The notes beneath the pieces were generated by a model, which ran no database searches, was not told the origin of the DNA, and saw only the letters and a list, made by a program, of their open reading frames with translations. A program made the position numbers and the translations under genes. This document shows, piece after piece, positions 1-10,600 of a DNA stretch of 64,000 nucleotides (within the stretch, counting starts at the first letter, position 1; every line of letters starts with the position of its first letter). Source of the DNA: Lithocarpus polystachyus (taxonomy: Eukaryota > Streptophyta > Magnoliopsida > Fagales > Fagaceae); the NCBI GenBank assembly GCA_033629205.1, contig CM066171.1, positions 40,067,386 to 40,131,385 on the forward strand, given 5' to 3'.

Positions 1-1114
1 AGCATTTTGTCAATAATTTCAAGAGTTTTTGCCTGAGAATTTTTGAAATTCAATTCTCTTTGACTGGGCAAATCAATCAAAGGTTTCTCAGGTTTTGAAA
101 CAACAGATTTTTCAACAACTTCCGGTTTTGGAAGAACAGGTTTTTCAGCAATTTTCTCTTCAATGCGGTCGAGCTGTTGACCAATAACATGCAAAGATTC
201 ATTAGTGAAATTGTTTTGTTCAATAATACTAGAAACAGGAGTATTAGCATCAGCAATTTTGAATGGAGAGGCCCTCACATCAGTCCCTTTACAGTTTACT
301 AGAACTGTCTCAAGAGGCGGATGGCTAGACCTAACAACAGTTTTATCTTCCTTAACAAAACTTGATTTCTTTATCACATTCAAATGTTTTTGGGAAACTT
401 CATCTTTTGAAACATAATAATTTTCAAGGAAATCAAAGAACAAAATATGTTTTTTCAACTGGTTCATTTTTTCTTTCCATTTTCTTTTGACACGATCCTT
501 TTCAGACTGAGCAAAAGTACTTTGGTAATATTTTCTCTTATCTCTGTTTTTAGCAGAAATAAATTCATTAAACAAGGAAACCATATCAATTTCAAAGTTT
601 TCATTCAAAGCATTCAAAACTCTTAATTGACTTTGGAAAACAGGGTTATCAACAGTTTGAAAATCAGAACCAGATGGAGACACAGATCTGGTGTCTTCTT
701 CTTCTTCCTCATTAGCAGTTCTGCTATATGGAGAGGAAGCTTCTGGTTTAGTGGAATAAAAAGCAGTGCTAACTTGGGAGTTACCACTTGAAACTCCTTT
801 TAACTTCAAATCAGGTTTTTCAAAATTCTTTTTCAAATATTCATTGAGATCAAGATCTCTTCTTGAAGCACTTCTTGAAACATTATCAGATCCAGCAAAG
901 GAATGCCTTCCTTCGTTGATCCTCAAGGGTCTGTCATCATGAAAACTTATTTTAACAGTTCCATCAAGGTATTGTTGAATATTAGCAAGATTTAGTTCAT
1001 CAAAAACAGGTTTAGCAGGAGGAGATTCACGTTCCAACAACCATTCTTTGGGAAGATTGATATCTACCCATTGAATCATTTTTGGGATTTGAATCTTAGC
1101 ATCAGAAGTTGAAC
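1..1114 (-). pseudogene. Endogenous caulimovirid ORF1 fragment (movement protein end to coat protein start)
   Basis: Read on the minus strand this is an open frame matching about residues 226-595 of the viral ORF1 polyprotein seen complete at 12446-18379. It holds the C-terminal part of the movement protein, an acidic Glu-run linker and the start of the coat region. It runs off the left edge of the window, so its far end is unknown. At 1114 it stops abruptly against a copy in the opposite orientation. A chance ATG at 1124, made by the junction bases, is in frame with it but is not the viral start. Small variants (for example SSGNSQVSTAF) resemble the component A copy at 7699-11920 rather than component B, so I assign it to A. 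It has no start, promoter or downstream domains and cannot encode a full protein. Confidence 0.85.
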
Positions 1115-1117
1115 TAG

Positions 1118-4100
1118 TCTCCATTCAAAATTGCTGATGCTAATACTCCTGTTTCTAGCATTATTGAACAAAACAATTTCACTAATGAATCTTTGCATGT
1201 TATTGGTCAACAGCTTGATCGCATTGAAGAGAAAATTGCTGAAAAACCTGTTCTTCCAAAACCGGAAGTTGTTGAAAAATCTGTTGTTTCAAAACCTGAG
1301 AAACCTTTGATTGATTTGCCCAGTCAAAGAGAATTGAATTTCAAAAATTCTCAGGCAAAAACTCTTGAAATTATTGACAAAATGCTTTCTGATTTAAAGG
1401 TGAAAACTGAAGGTACTTCCACAAGTGCTGCTCGAACTATTTCAAGAAATGAAAAGAAAAATGTTTTTGAAGAAAACACAGATTCTGATTCATTGTCTTC
1501 TGTTTCAGCTAATAAGATTTTTGATGATGGTTTACCAGAAATTAAAAGATTTGTTGGAAAGCCCATTCCTGTGTCTTTTACAAAAAACTGGTATTCAAAA
1601 CCTACTCCTCCTGATATGCAATTTGAAGAAAGATCTTTTCAAACTCAGTTTTCTGTTTCTGCTGATAAACTTTATGAATGGAATATTGATGGTTTGTCTG
1701 AACAAGAAATAATTAATAAAATGGCTCACATGTCCATGGTTGGAACTGCTTATTTGAATAATCATAATTATAGTCACTCTGAAATTGTTGAACTGCTTGT
1801 TACTGGTTTTTCTGGTGCTCTTCGTGGATGGTGGGATTCATATCTCACAGAAGAATCCAGAGATTCTATTAAATCTGCTGTTAAAAAGAATGATGAAGGT
1901 TTCCCTATTTTTGATGAAAATCAAAATCGTGGTATTCCTGATGGTGTTAATACTTTGATCTATACTATTCTCAAACATTTTGTTGGTACTCCATCCAATG
2001 TTTCATCTCGTATTTCTGATTATCTAAACAATTTGAGATGTCCTACTATGTCTGATTACAGATGGTATGAAGGTGTTTTCCTTTCCAGAGTCATGCTCCG
2101 GAAAGATTGTTACAAGCCTTATTGGAAAGAAAAGTTTATTGACGGTCTGCCTCCTATCTTTGCTCATAAGGTAAAACAAGACTTAATTGGTAAAAATGAT
2201 TCCATTGATTATGATAGTTTAACTTATGGTGATATTTTAAGCACTATTAAAAGACTTGGTATTAACATGTGTAATGATGAAAAATTGTTAAAACACCAGT
2301 TACAGAATAAGAGAAAAGCTAAATATGAAATGGGTAATTTCTGTGAACAATATGGTTTGCCCCCTATTGCTCCCTCCAGGCAAAAAGGGAAAAAACATGA
2401 TAAAAGTCACAAAAATTATAACCATAAAAAATATAAAAGATACAGAACAAACTTTGTTAAACCTAATGATTTTTATGCTAAAAAGAAAAATGTTTCTAAA
2501 AAATTTGACAAACAGAAATCTGGTAAAGGTAAATGTTTCAACTGTGGAAAACCTGGTCATTTCAGTAAAGACTGTAAGCAAAAACCGGGTAAGCTAGAAA
2601 ATAAGTTCAATATGTTAAACATTGATGATAATGATCAAGAAGAACTATTCCGAATCCTTGAATCAAACGTCTCGTCTGATTCTTTGGAAGACGATTTTTC
2701 TTCTTCGTCTGATTCTTGTTACCAATCTGATGATGGTTCCTCTGGTTCACCTACTGTTAAACTTGGTTGTAGAGATTCATGTTGCAATGTTATTAAAACT
2801 GTTAATGTTCTCACCAAAAGTGAAGAAAATGAAAGCTTGTTAATCCAATTGATAAGTCAGATTCAAAATCCTGAATTGCAAAAAGAATATCTTGATAAGT
2901 TTAAGAAAAATTTGTCAAGAAATGAAAATGATAAAAAATTGAAACAACCAACAATAAGCTTTGAAGAAACCTTGGAAAGATTCAACAAAGCAAAATCAAA
3001 AGTGATAACTGTTAATGAACTCCAACGTGAGATCAACATTGTTAAACAAGAGATAATTGAATTAAAAAATGAATTTAAAAACATTAAAAGTGATAACAAT
3101 GATCTTAAACAAGAATTGCTTCTGTTAAGAATTGATAAAAATCTGGATAAGCATCAATCTGATAATGAACAAGATGAGCTCAAAGATGGAGATGAATCCA
3201 GTCAACATGCTCTTCTTTCTGGTAAAGGTATTGCTGATGTTCTTACTGATTCCCAGCTTAATCTTGTTAATAAATTGCTTCCTCCAAAATGGTTTACAAA
3301 AGTTAAAATTGTTGTTTCTCATGATTATCATTTCAATGTTATTGCTATGATTGATTCTGGTGCGGATATGAACTGTATCCAAGAAGGATTAATTCCTTCA
3401 AAATATTTTGAAAAGTCAACTGAAAGATTGGTTTCTGCTAATGGTTCTCAAATGAAAATCAAATATGAATTGAATAATGCTCATGTTTGCCATGATAATG
3501 TTTGTTTCAAGATTCCTTCTGTTCTCGTTAAAAACATGACTGATAAAGTGATACTTGGTCTCCCTTTTATTAATGCTCTGTATCCCTTTCTTGTTGAGCA
3601 TGATGGAATTACTACTGATCCTTTTGGACAGAAAGTAAAATTCAAATTTGCTTCAAAAGTTGAAATTGATACTGATAATGCTTTGACTTTGCTTCATGCT
3701 AAAACTAATCATCTCAATTTTCTCAAGCAAGAAGTTAGGTTCAAGAAAATTGCTGAAAGACTTTCTGATAAATTGTTACAATCAAAAATTAATAATTTTC
3801 AGAAAATGTTGATTGATGATGTTTGCTCTGATATTCCCAATGCATTTTGGCATAGGAAGAAACACATTGTTAACTTGCCATATATTAAGGATTTTAATGA
3901 GAAAAATATTCCTACTAAAGCTCGTCCTATCCAGATGAATGCTGAAATGGTTGAGTTTTGCAAAAAAGAAATCCAAGATTTGCTTGATAAAAAACTGATT
4001 AGAAACAGCAAGTCCCCTTGGTCTTGTGCTGCTTTCTATGTGCAAAAAAATGCTGAAATTGAGAGAGGAACTCCTCGTCTGGTGATCAATTACAAACCTT

Positions 4101-5212
4101 TGAACAAAGTCTTAGAATGGATTAGGTACCCTATTCCAAACAAGAATGACTTAGTTCATAGATTGAGTGATGCTGTAGTGTTTTCTAAGTTTGACATGAA
4201 ATCTGGATTTTGGCAAGTCCAGATTAGTGAGAGTGATAGGTATAAAACTGCTTTTACCACTCCATTTGGTCACTACGAGTGGAATGTTATGCCTTTTGGT
4301 CTTAAGAACGCTCCTAGTGAATTCCAAAACATTATGATTGATATTTTCAACCCCTTTAGCGATTTCACCATTGTTTACATTGATGATGTTCTTGTTTATT
4401 CCAACTCTATTGAAGAGCATTGGAAACATCTGTATTCATTCCAGGAAACTATTAAAAGAAATGGTCTTGTTGTCTCTGCTAAGAAAATCAAACTGTTTCA
4501 GACAAAAATTAGATTCCTTGGCTATGACATCTCTGAAGGTCAAATTCGCCCTATTGATAGAGCCATTCAGTTTGCTGATAAATTCCCTGATGTTATCACT
4601 GATAAAACCCAACTCCAAAGGTTTCTTGGCTCTTTGAATTATGTTGCTGATTTCTACAAGGATATGAGGAAACAATGTAAACCCCTTTTTGATCGGTTAC
4701 AGAATAATCCTCCACCTTGGTCTGATGTTCATACTTCCCTTGTTAAACAAATCAAGTCTCATGTTAAGGCATTGCCTTGTCTTGGTATTTCCACTCCTAA
4801 TGCTTTCAAAATTGTTGAAACTGATGCTTCTGACATTGGCTACGGAGGCATTCTGAAACAGAAAGTTTCCCCAGACTCATCTGAACAAATTGTTCGTTTC
4901 TATTCTGGAGTCTGGAATGCTGCACAGCTAAATTATAGTACTATTAAAAAGGAAATTTTATCTATAGTACTATGTATTTCAAAGTTTCAAAGTGATTTGT
5001 TAAACCAAAAGTTTTTGTTACGAATTGATTGCAAAAGTGCTAAGTATGTTATTGAAAAAGATGTTGAAAATATTGCTTCAAAACATATTTTTGCCCGATG
5101 GCAAGCTATTTTAAGTGTTTTTGATTTTGATATTGAATATATAAAAGGTTCTCAAAATTCAATCCCTGATTTCCTTACCCGTGAATTTCTGCAGTATCAC
5201 AATGGCAAGTAG
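1118..5212 (+). pseudogene. Component A ORF1 polyprotein, 5'-truncated (coat, protease, RT, RNase H)
   Basis: This open frame of 1,364 codons begins at about residue 507 of ORF1, right after an in-frame TAG at 1115-1117 created at the junction, so the movement protein and native start are missing. In order it shows: coat protein region; lysine-rich stretch; zinc knuckle C-X2-C-X4-H-X4-C at 2534-2575; a Ser/Asp-rich acidic segment; a coiled coil near 3010-3140; the aspartic protease motif DSGAD at 3353-3367; RT motif FDMKSGFWQVQ from 4190; the catalytic YIDD box from 4376; and an RNase H start ETDAS around 4817. It ends with TAG at 5210-5212. No integrase follows, which separates it from Ty3/Gypsy elements. 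The domain order is that of Caulimoviridae, closest to florendoviruses. The RT-RNase H part looks undamaged, but without the N-terminus this copy is a pseudogene. Confidence 0.93.
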
Positions 5213-6458
5213 GCGGTCGAAAGACAAGAGCCCTGCCACTGATAACACAATTGTTAAAAAGGAACCTGTTTCCCCATTGGAGATTGTTAACCGTTTCACC
5301 CCCTTAGGTACAATTCCTAAGCCTAATTACTCTTCTGTTTTGGCCTCATCATATGATCCTTATGCTTTGACCACTGTTGACCAACCTGTTAAAACTGTTT
5401 TTCCCAGATTTTCCTATACTTCTCAGTATGTTAAAAAACCACATGTTCAAAACCTGTTTTACATTGAGTCAAATAGGGCCTCTATTACTGACCCCTTTAG
5501 ACTGGCTACCAGCTATTTCCCCCCAATGTTCCACTGGATTCCAGAACATAGTGAGAAAAATGTTAATTACTATGCTGATATATTGACCCATGAGAATTCA
5601 ATAGCTATTAAAGGCATCAAGGATAAAATGACTGGTAAGGTTATTTATCACAGTGCTTTCATAAAGAATTTTATTTCTGAAGAAATGTGGGGTCCCAACC
5701 TTGCCTCCACAAGGATGTTACCCAAAAGCAATCTTCCATACTGCTATCATGATTATATCACTGCCTGGTTCAGATTCATGCTTCACCAGAATGAAATCAT
5801 GTCTCATTCATGGTTTGTTAATTTTGATAAGGATTTCAGTTCACCTTTGCCTCTTTGGTTCGGCCGATGGTGGACCCAGTTTGGTTCTATTCCTGATATA
5901 TTTCCAGAACCACTAATGAATTGTTTTGATCATTTCTCAAAGACATTCAAGGTTAATTCTTATGGTGCCAAATTCTCTCCTTCACTTCATTTCATTAAAA
6001 GATATAAAGTTCCTTGGATCCTCAAATGGCAATATGAGAAGGAGGGAGATGTTCTCACACGGCGATGTTTTGTCAAATGGTGGGATAAGTTTCCACACAC
6101 ACAGTCTGTTATCATCAATGTTAACAGGGATTTGCCATCCCCAAATGCTTTACCTGGTGTCAAGATTAATTCCCCCGTGCAGAAAGCTGAACTGGCTAAT
6201 GCACATGCTTCTACATCTGTTTCAACTGTTAAATCTTCTGTCAAGGCTAAAAAGAAGGGTTCCCCTTTAGATGATATTCGCAAGGACCCTGATGCTCTAT
6301 ATGCTCTCCTCAAGATGATTTCGAAGGATAAGGTAGGTGATGATGGTTCAGAAGATGAACGGTCCTCTGAAGCATCTGTTTCAAAAAACCCTGTTTCAAA
6401 AGACCCATATTACTGTTACAGTCAGGAATTGTTTGGTCATGATGAAGATGAAGAATGA
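5202..6458 (+). CDS. Component A ORF2 protein, function unknown
   Basis: An intact 418-codon frame whose ATG at 5202 overlaps the end of ORF1: the sequence ATGGCAAGTAG holds both the ORF2 start and the ORF1 stop. I chose this ATG because the frame is open only a few codons further upstream, with no ATG there. The overlap suggests reinitiation or termination-coupled translation from the pregenomic RNA. The N-terminus is basic (MASRRSKDK). A middle region of about 250 residues is rich in Trp, Phe and Tyr (for example WFGRWWTQFG) and looks globular. A Ser/Lys/Ala linker follows, and the C-terminus is acidic (GHDEDEE). I see no enzyme motif, signal peptide or membrane segment. Florendoviruses are known to carry a second ORF of unknown function in this place. 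The second copy at 24675-25931 encodes the same protein, so it is not visibly decayed. Confidence 0.8.
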   Translation: MASRRSKDKSPATDNTIVKKEPVSPLEIVNRFTPLGTIPKPNYSSVLASSYDPYALTTVDQPVKTVFPRFSYTSQYVKKPHVQNLFYIESNRASITDPFRLATSYFPPMFHWIPEHSEKNVNYYADILTHENSIAIKGIKDKMTGKVIYHSAFIKNFISEEMWGPNLASTRMLPKSNLPYCYHDYITAWFRFMLHQNEIMSHSWFVNFDKDFSSPLPLWFGRWWTQFGSIPDIFPEPLMNCFDHFSKTFKVNSYGAKFSPSLHFIKRYKVPWILKWQYEKEGDVLTRRCFVKWWDKFPHTQSVIINVNRDLPSPNALPGVKINSPVQKAELANAHASTSVSTVKSSVKAKKKGSPLDDIRKDPDALYALLKMISKDKVGDDGSEDERSSEASVSKNPVSKDPYYCYSQELFGHDEDEE

Positions 6459-6459
6459 A

Positions 6460-6546
6460 TTTGATTCTCTTGTTTGTCTGGCCTGCACAACGGCCAAAAT
6501 GTTAAAGTTGATTTGATTCTCTTGTTTGTCTGGCCTGCACAACGGC
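6460..6546 (+). repeat. 35-bp direct repeat pair containing GGCCTGCACAACGGC
   Basis: Two copies of a 35-bp unit at 6460-6494 and 6512-6546, each containing GTCTGGCCTGCACAACGGC. In component B the core is found three times (about 18540, 18665 and 18718). Placement far upstream of the TATA box suggests an enhancer-like role, but this is inference. Confidence 0.7.
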
Positions 6547-6716
6547 TAAAAATGCTACCTATTCCCCACGCTTGATGTTACTTTCTGCAAAGTTGAAGAT
6601 TCCTCATGATTTCTCTGCAAAGTTGAGATTCCTTATGATTTTGTCCACATAAACTGATAAAACTGGTCATCTCATGCTCCTACAAATCCGGCTGCAACAA
6701 ATGAGAAAAATGTGAA

Positions 6717-6841
6717 AATTACTGTTCATGTACTGTTCACGTACTGTTCACTGTTACTGTTCACTGTTCACTGTTCACTGTTACTGTTCACTGTTCACTG
6801 TTCACTGTTCACTGTTCACTATTCATGGTTACTGTTCATTC
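6717..6841 (+). repeat. TTCACTG minisatellite upstream of viral TATA box
   Basis: A run of short overlapping units made of ACTGTTC and CACTGTTCACTG words lies immediately upstream of the TATA-like box. The same array, with different unit numbers, lies at 18916-19034, 24298-24415 and in the last B copy near 39257-39375. Varying unit number fits replication slippage. Confidence 0.85.
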
Positions 6842-6854
6842 CGAGAATTTTTGC

Positions 6855-6863
6855 CTATTTAAG
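6855..6863 (+). promoter_or_regulatory. TATA-like box of component A pregenomic promoter
   Basis: CTATTTAAG followed by a G-run and the short hairpin-forming AAGGGG...TCCCTT. The identical box occurs in all four viral intergenic regions of the window (also 19049-19057, 24270-24278 on the minus strand, and 39391-39399). It resembles the 35S-type promoter position of caulimovirids. Confidence 0.65.
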
Positions 6864-7170
6864 GGGGGCTGTCCCTTATGTTGAGATAGAACCTTTTAGA
6901 GTGAGCTTCAGAGAGAATTCCTCACCTTAGGACTTCCTTCTCCTCTTTAAGATTCCTATTTCCCTACTGTTACCCTGTTTACAAAGCTTGTAACTAGAAC
7001 TAGTCTCCAAGCCTTGTATTGTTAAACTGTTGTTGTAAACCAGTGACTACTACTGCTGTAAGTGTTGTAATATTTTCAGTAATAACTACTTTCAGCTTGT
7101 GTTTATTATATTTCAACTGTTTACTACATTGTTATATTATATTGCTTGGCTGGTTCTACCGCCTCATAAT

Positions 7171-7685
7171 TATTTTGCTATATTAATTTGTTATACTACT
7201 TGGCTGGTTCTACCGCCTTATTATTGCTCTCAATTATCTTGTTTATCTTAACTGCTACCGCCATCTTGGACGGTTCTACTTTGCTTTCATATATTGCTAT
7301 ATTTTGCTGACATTTACTTTATCTTGCTTCCATTATATTATTACTGTGCTTCCACTCTGTGCTTCCCCTTCTTGTCTCTTCAGCAGCTGTGCTCCCCCCC
7401 TCCCTTTTGGTTATTTTGCTATATTAATTTGTTATACTACTTGGCTGGTTCTACCGCCTTATTATTGCTCTCAATTATCTTGTTTATCTTAACTGCTACC
7501 GCCATCTTGGACGGTTCTACTTTGCTTTCATATATTGCTATATTTTGCTGACATTTACTTTGCTTTCATATATTGCTATATTTTGCTGACATTTACTTTG
7601 GATTGCTTCCATTATATTATTACTGTGCTTCCACTCTGTGCTTCCCCTTCTTGTCTCTTCAGCAGCTGTGCTCCCCCTTCCCTTT
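7171..7685 (+). repeat. 241-bp tandem duplication of the leader ending at the PBS
   Basis: A block from about 7171 to 7411 is repeated with an offset of 241 bp (TATTTTGCTATATT at 7171 and 7412). The first unit ends with CTCCCTTTTGG, the bases just before and into the primer-binding site, then jumps back to the start of the block. Within the second unit a smaller duplication of TTTGCTTTCATATATTGC is also present. Confidence 0.8.
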
Positions 7686-7698
7686 TGGTATCAGAGCC
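7686..7698 (+). other. tRNA-Met primer-binding site, at a rearrangement junction
   Basis: TGGTATCAGAGCC matches the complement of the 3' end of plant initiator tRNA-Met, the primer for minus-strand synthesis in caulimovirids. Here the plus-strand copy of A ends: after GAGCC the sequence switches to the minus-strand ORF1 copy. The two parents share TATCAGAGC at this point. Confidence 0.85.
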
Positions 7699-10600
7699 AA
7701 CATCATCAATCAACATTTTCTGAAAATTATTAATTTTTGATTGTAACAATTTATCAGAAAGTCGTTCAGCAATTTTCTTGAACCTAACTTCTTGCTTGAG
7801 AAAATTGAGATGATTAGTTTTAGCATGAAGCAAAGTCAAAGCATTATCAGTATCAATTTCAACTTTTGAAGCAAATTTGAATTTTACTTTCTGTCCAAAA
7901 GGATCAGTAGTAATTCCATCATGCTCAACAAGAAAGGGATACAGAGCATTAATAAAAGGGAGACCAAGTATCACTTTATCAGTCATGTTTTTAACGAGAA
8001 CAGAAGGAATCTTGAAACAAACATTATCATGGCAAACATGAGCATTATTCAATTCATATTTGATCTTCATTTGAGAACCATTCGCAGAAACCAATCTTTC
8101 AGTTGACTTTTCAAAATATTTTGAAGGAATTAATCCTTCTTGGATACAGTTCATATCCGCACCAGAATCAATCATAGCAATAACATTGAAATGATAATCA
8201 TGAGAAACAACAATTTTAACTTTTGTAAACCATTTTGGAGGAAGCAATTTATTAACAAGATTAAGCTGGGAATCAGTAAGAACATCAGCAATACCTTTAT
8301 CAGAAAGAAGAGCCTGTTGACTGGATTCATCTCCATCTTTGAGCTCATCTTGTTCATTATCAGATTGATGCTTATCCAGATTTTTATCAATTCTTAACAG
8401 AAGCAATTCTTGTTTAAGATCATTGTTATCACTTTTAATGTTTTTAAATTCATTTTTTAATTCAATTATCTCTTGTTTAACAATGTTGATCTCACGTTGG
8501 AGTTCATTAACAGTTATCACTTTTGATTTTGCTTTGTTGAATCTTTCCAAGGTTTCTTCAAAGCTTATTGTTGGTTTCAATTTTTTATCATTTTCATTTC
8601 TTGACAAATTTTTCTTAAACTTATCAAGATATTCTTTTTGCAATTCAGGATTTTGAATCTGACTTATCAATTGGATTAACAAGCTTTCATTTTCTTCACT
8701 TTTGGTGAGAACATTAACAGTTTTAATAACATTGCAACATGAATCTCTACAACCGAGTTTAACAGTAGGTGAACCAGAGGAACCATCATCAGATTGGTAA
8801 CAAGAATCAGATGAAGAAGAAAAATCATCTTCCAAAGAATCAGACGAGACATTTGATTCAAGGATTCGGAATAGTTCTTCTTGATCATTATCATCAATGT
8901 TTAACATATTGAACTTATTTTTCAGCTTACCTGGTTTTTGCTTACAGTCTTTACTGAAATGACCAGGTTTTCCACAGTTGAAACATTTACCTTTACCAGA
9001 CTTCTGTTTGTCAAATTTTTTAGAAACATTTTTCTTTTTAGCATAAAAATCATTAGGTTTAACAAAGTTTGTTCTGTATCTTTTATATTTTTTATGGTTA
9101 TAATTTTTTGTGACTTTTATCATGTTTTTTCCCTTTTTGCCTGGAGGGAGCAATAGGGGGCAAACCATATTGTTCACAGAAATTACCCATTTCATATTTA
9201 GCTTTTCTTTTATTCTTTAACTGGTGTTTTAACAATTTTTCATCATTACACATGTTAATACCAAGTCTTTTAATAGTGCTTAAAATATCACCATAAGTTA
9301 AACTATCATAATCAATGGAATCATTTTTACCAATTAAGTCTTGTTTTACCTTATGAGCAAAGATAGGAGGCAGACCGTCAATAAACTTTTCTTTCCAATA
9401 AGGCTTGTAACAATCTTTCCGGAGCATGACTCTGGAAAGGAAAACACCTTCATACCATCTGTAATCAGACATAGTAGGACATCTCAAATTGTTTAGATAA
9501 TCAGAAATACGAGATGAAACATTGGATGGAGTACCAACAAAATGTTTGAGAATAGTATAGATCAAAGTATTAACACCATCAGGAATACCACGATTTTGAT
9601 TTTCATCAAAAATAGGGAAACCTTCATCATTCTTTTTAACAGCAGATTTAATAGAATCTCTGGATTCTTCTGTGAGATATGAATCCCACCATCCACGAAG
9701 AGCACCAGAAAAACCAGTAACAAGCAGTTCAACAATTTCAGAGTGACTATAATTATGATTATTCAAATAAGCAGTTCCAACCATGGACATGTGAGCCATT
9801 TTATTAATTATTTCTTGTTCAGACAAACCATCAATATTCCATTCATAAAGTTTATCAGCAGAAACAGAAAACTGAGTTTGAAAAGATCTTTCTTCAAATT
9901 GCATATCAGGAGGAGTAGGTTTTGAATACCAGTTTTTTGTAAAAGACACAGGAATGGGCTTTCCAACAAATCTTTTAATTTCTGGTAAACCATCATCAAA
10001 AATCTTATTAGCTGAAACAGAAGACAATGAATCAGAATCTGTGTTTTCTTCAAAAACATTTTCCTTTTCATTTCTTGAAATAGTTCGAGCAGCACTTGTG
10101 GAAGTACCTTCAGTTTTCACCTTTAAATCAGAAAGCATTTTGTCAATAATTTCAAGAGTTTTTGCCTGAGAATTTTTGAAATTCAATTCTCTTTGACTGG
10201 GCAAATCAATCAAAGGTTTCTCAGGTTTTGAAACAACAGATTTTTCAACAACTTCCGGTTTTGGAAGAACAGGTTTTTCAGCAATTTTCTCTTCAATGCG
10301 GTCGAGCTGTTGACCAATAACATGCAAAGATTCATTAGTGAAATTGTTTTGTTCAATAATACTAGAAACAGGAGTATTAGCATCAGCAATTTTGAATGGA
10401 GAGGCCCTCACATCAGTCCCTTTACAGTTTACTAGAACTGTCTCAAGAGGCGGATGGCTAGACCTAACAACAGTTTTATCTTCCTTAACAAAACTTGATT
10501 TCTTTATCACATTCAAATGTTTTTGGGAAACTTCATCTTTTGAAACATAATAATTTTCAAGGAAATCAAAGAACAAAATATGTTTTTTCAACTGGTTCAT

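Larger units (their letters stand above)
6459..7685 (+). promoter_or_regulatory. Component A intergenic region: promoter and long leader
   Basis: Non-coding viral DNA between ORF2 and the primer-binding site. It carries two 35-bp direct repeats (6460-6494, 6512-6546), a pair of GCAAAGTTGA repeats (6583-6641), a TTCACTG minisatellite (about 6717-6841), a TATA-like box at 6855-6863, and then a leader with repeated GGCTGGTTCTACCGCC blocks. The same arrangement occurs in component B at 18655-19585, so it is a common region. Transcription of a pregenomic RNA would start about 30 bp after the TATA box. That leaves about 1 kb of leader before an ORF1 start, typical of caulimovirids. Confidence 0.75.

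Noticed and set aside
6717..6841. CRISPR-like array
   Set aside because: Units are contiguous 7-12 bp words without spacers, in a plant genome, upstream of a viral promoter.
7686..7698. tRNA gene
   Set aside because: Only the 13 bases complementary to the tRNA 3' end are present; no cloverleaf can be formed. It is a primer-binding site.
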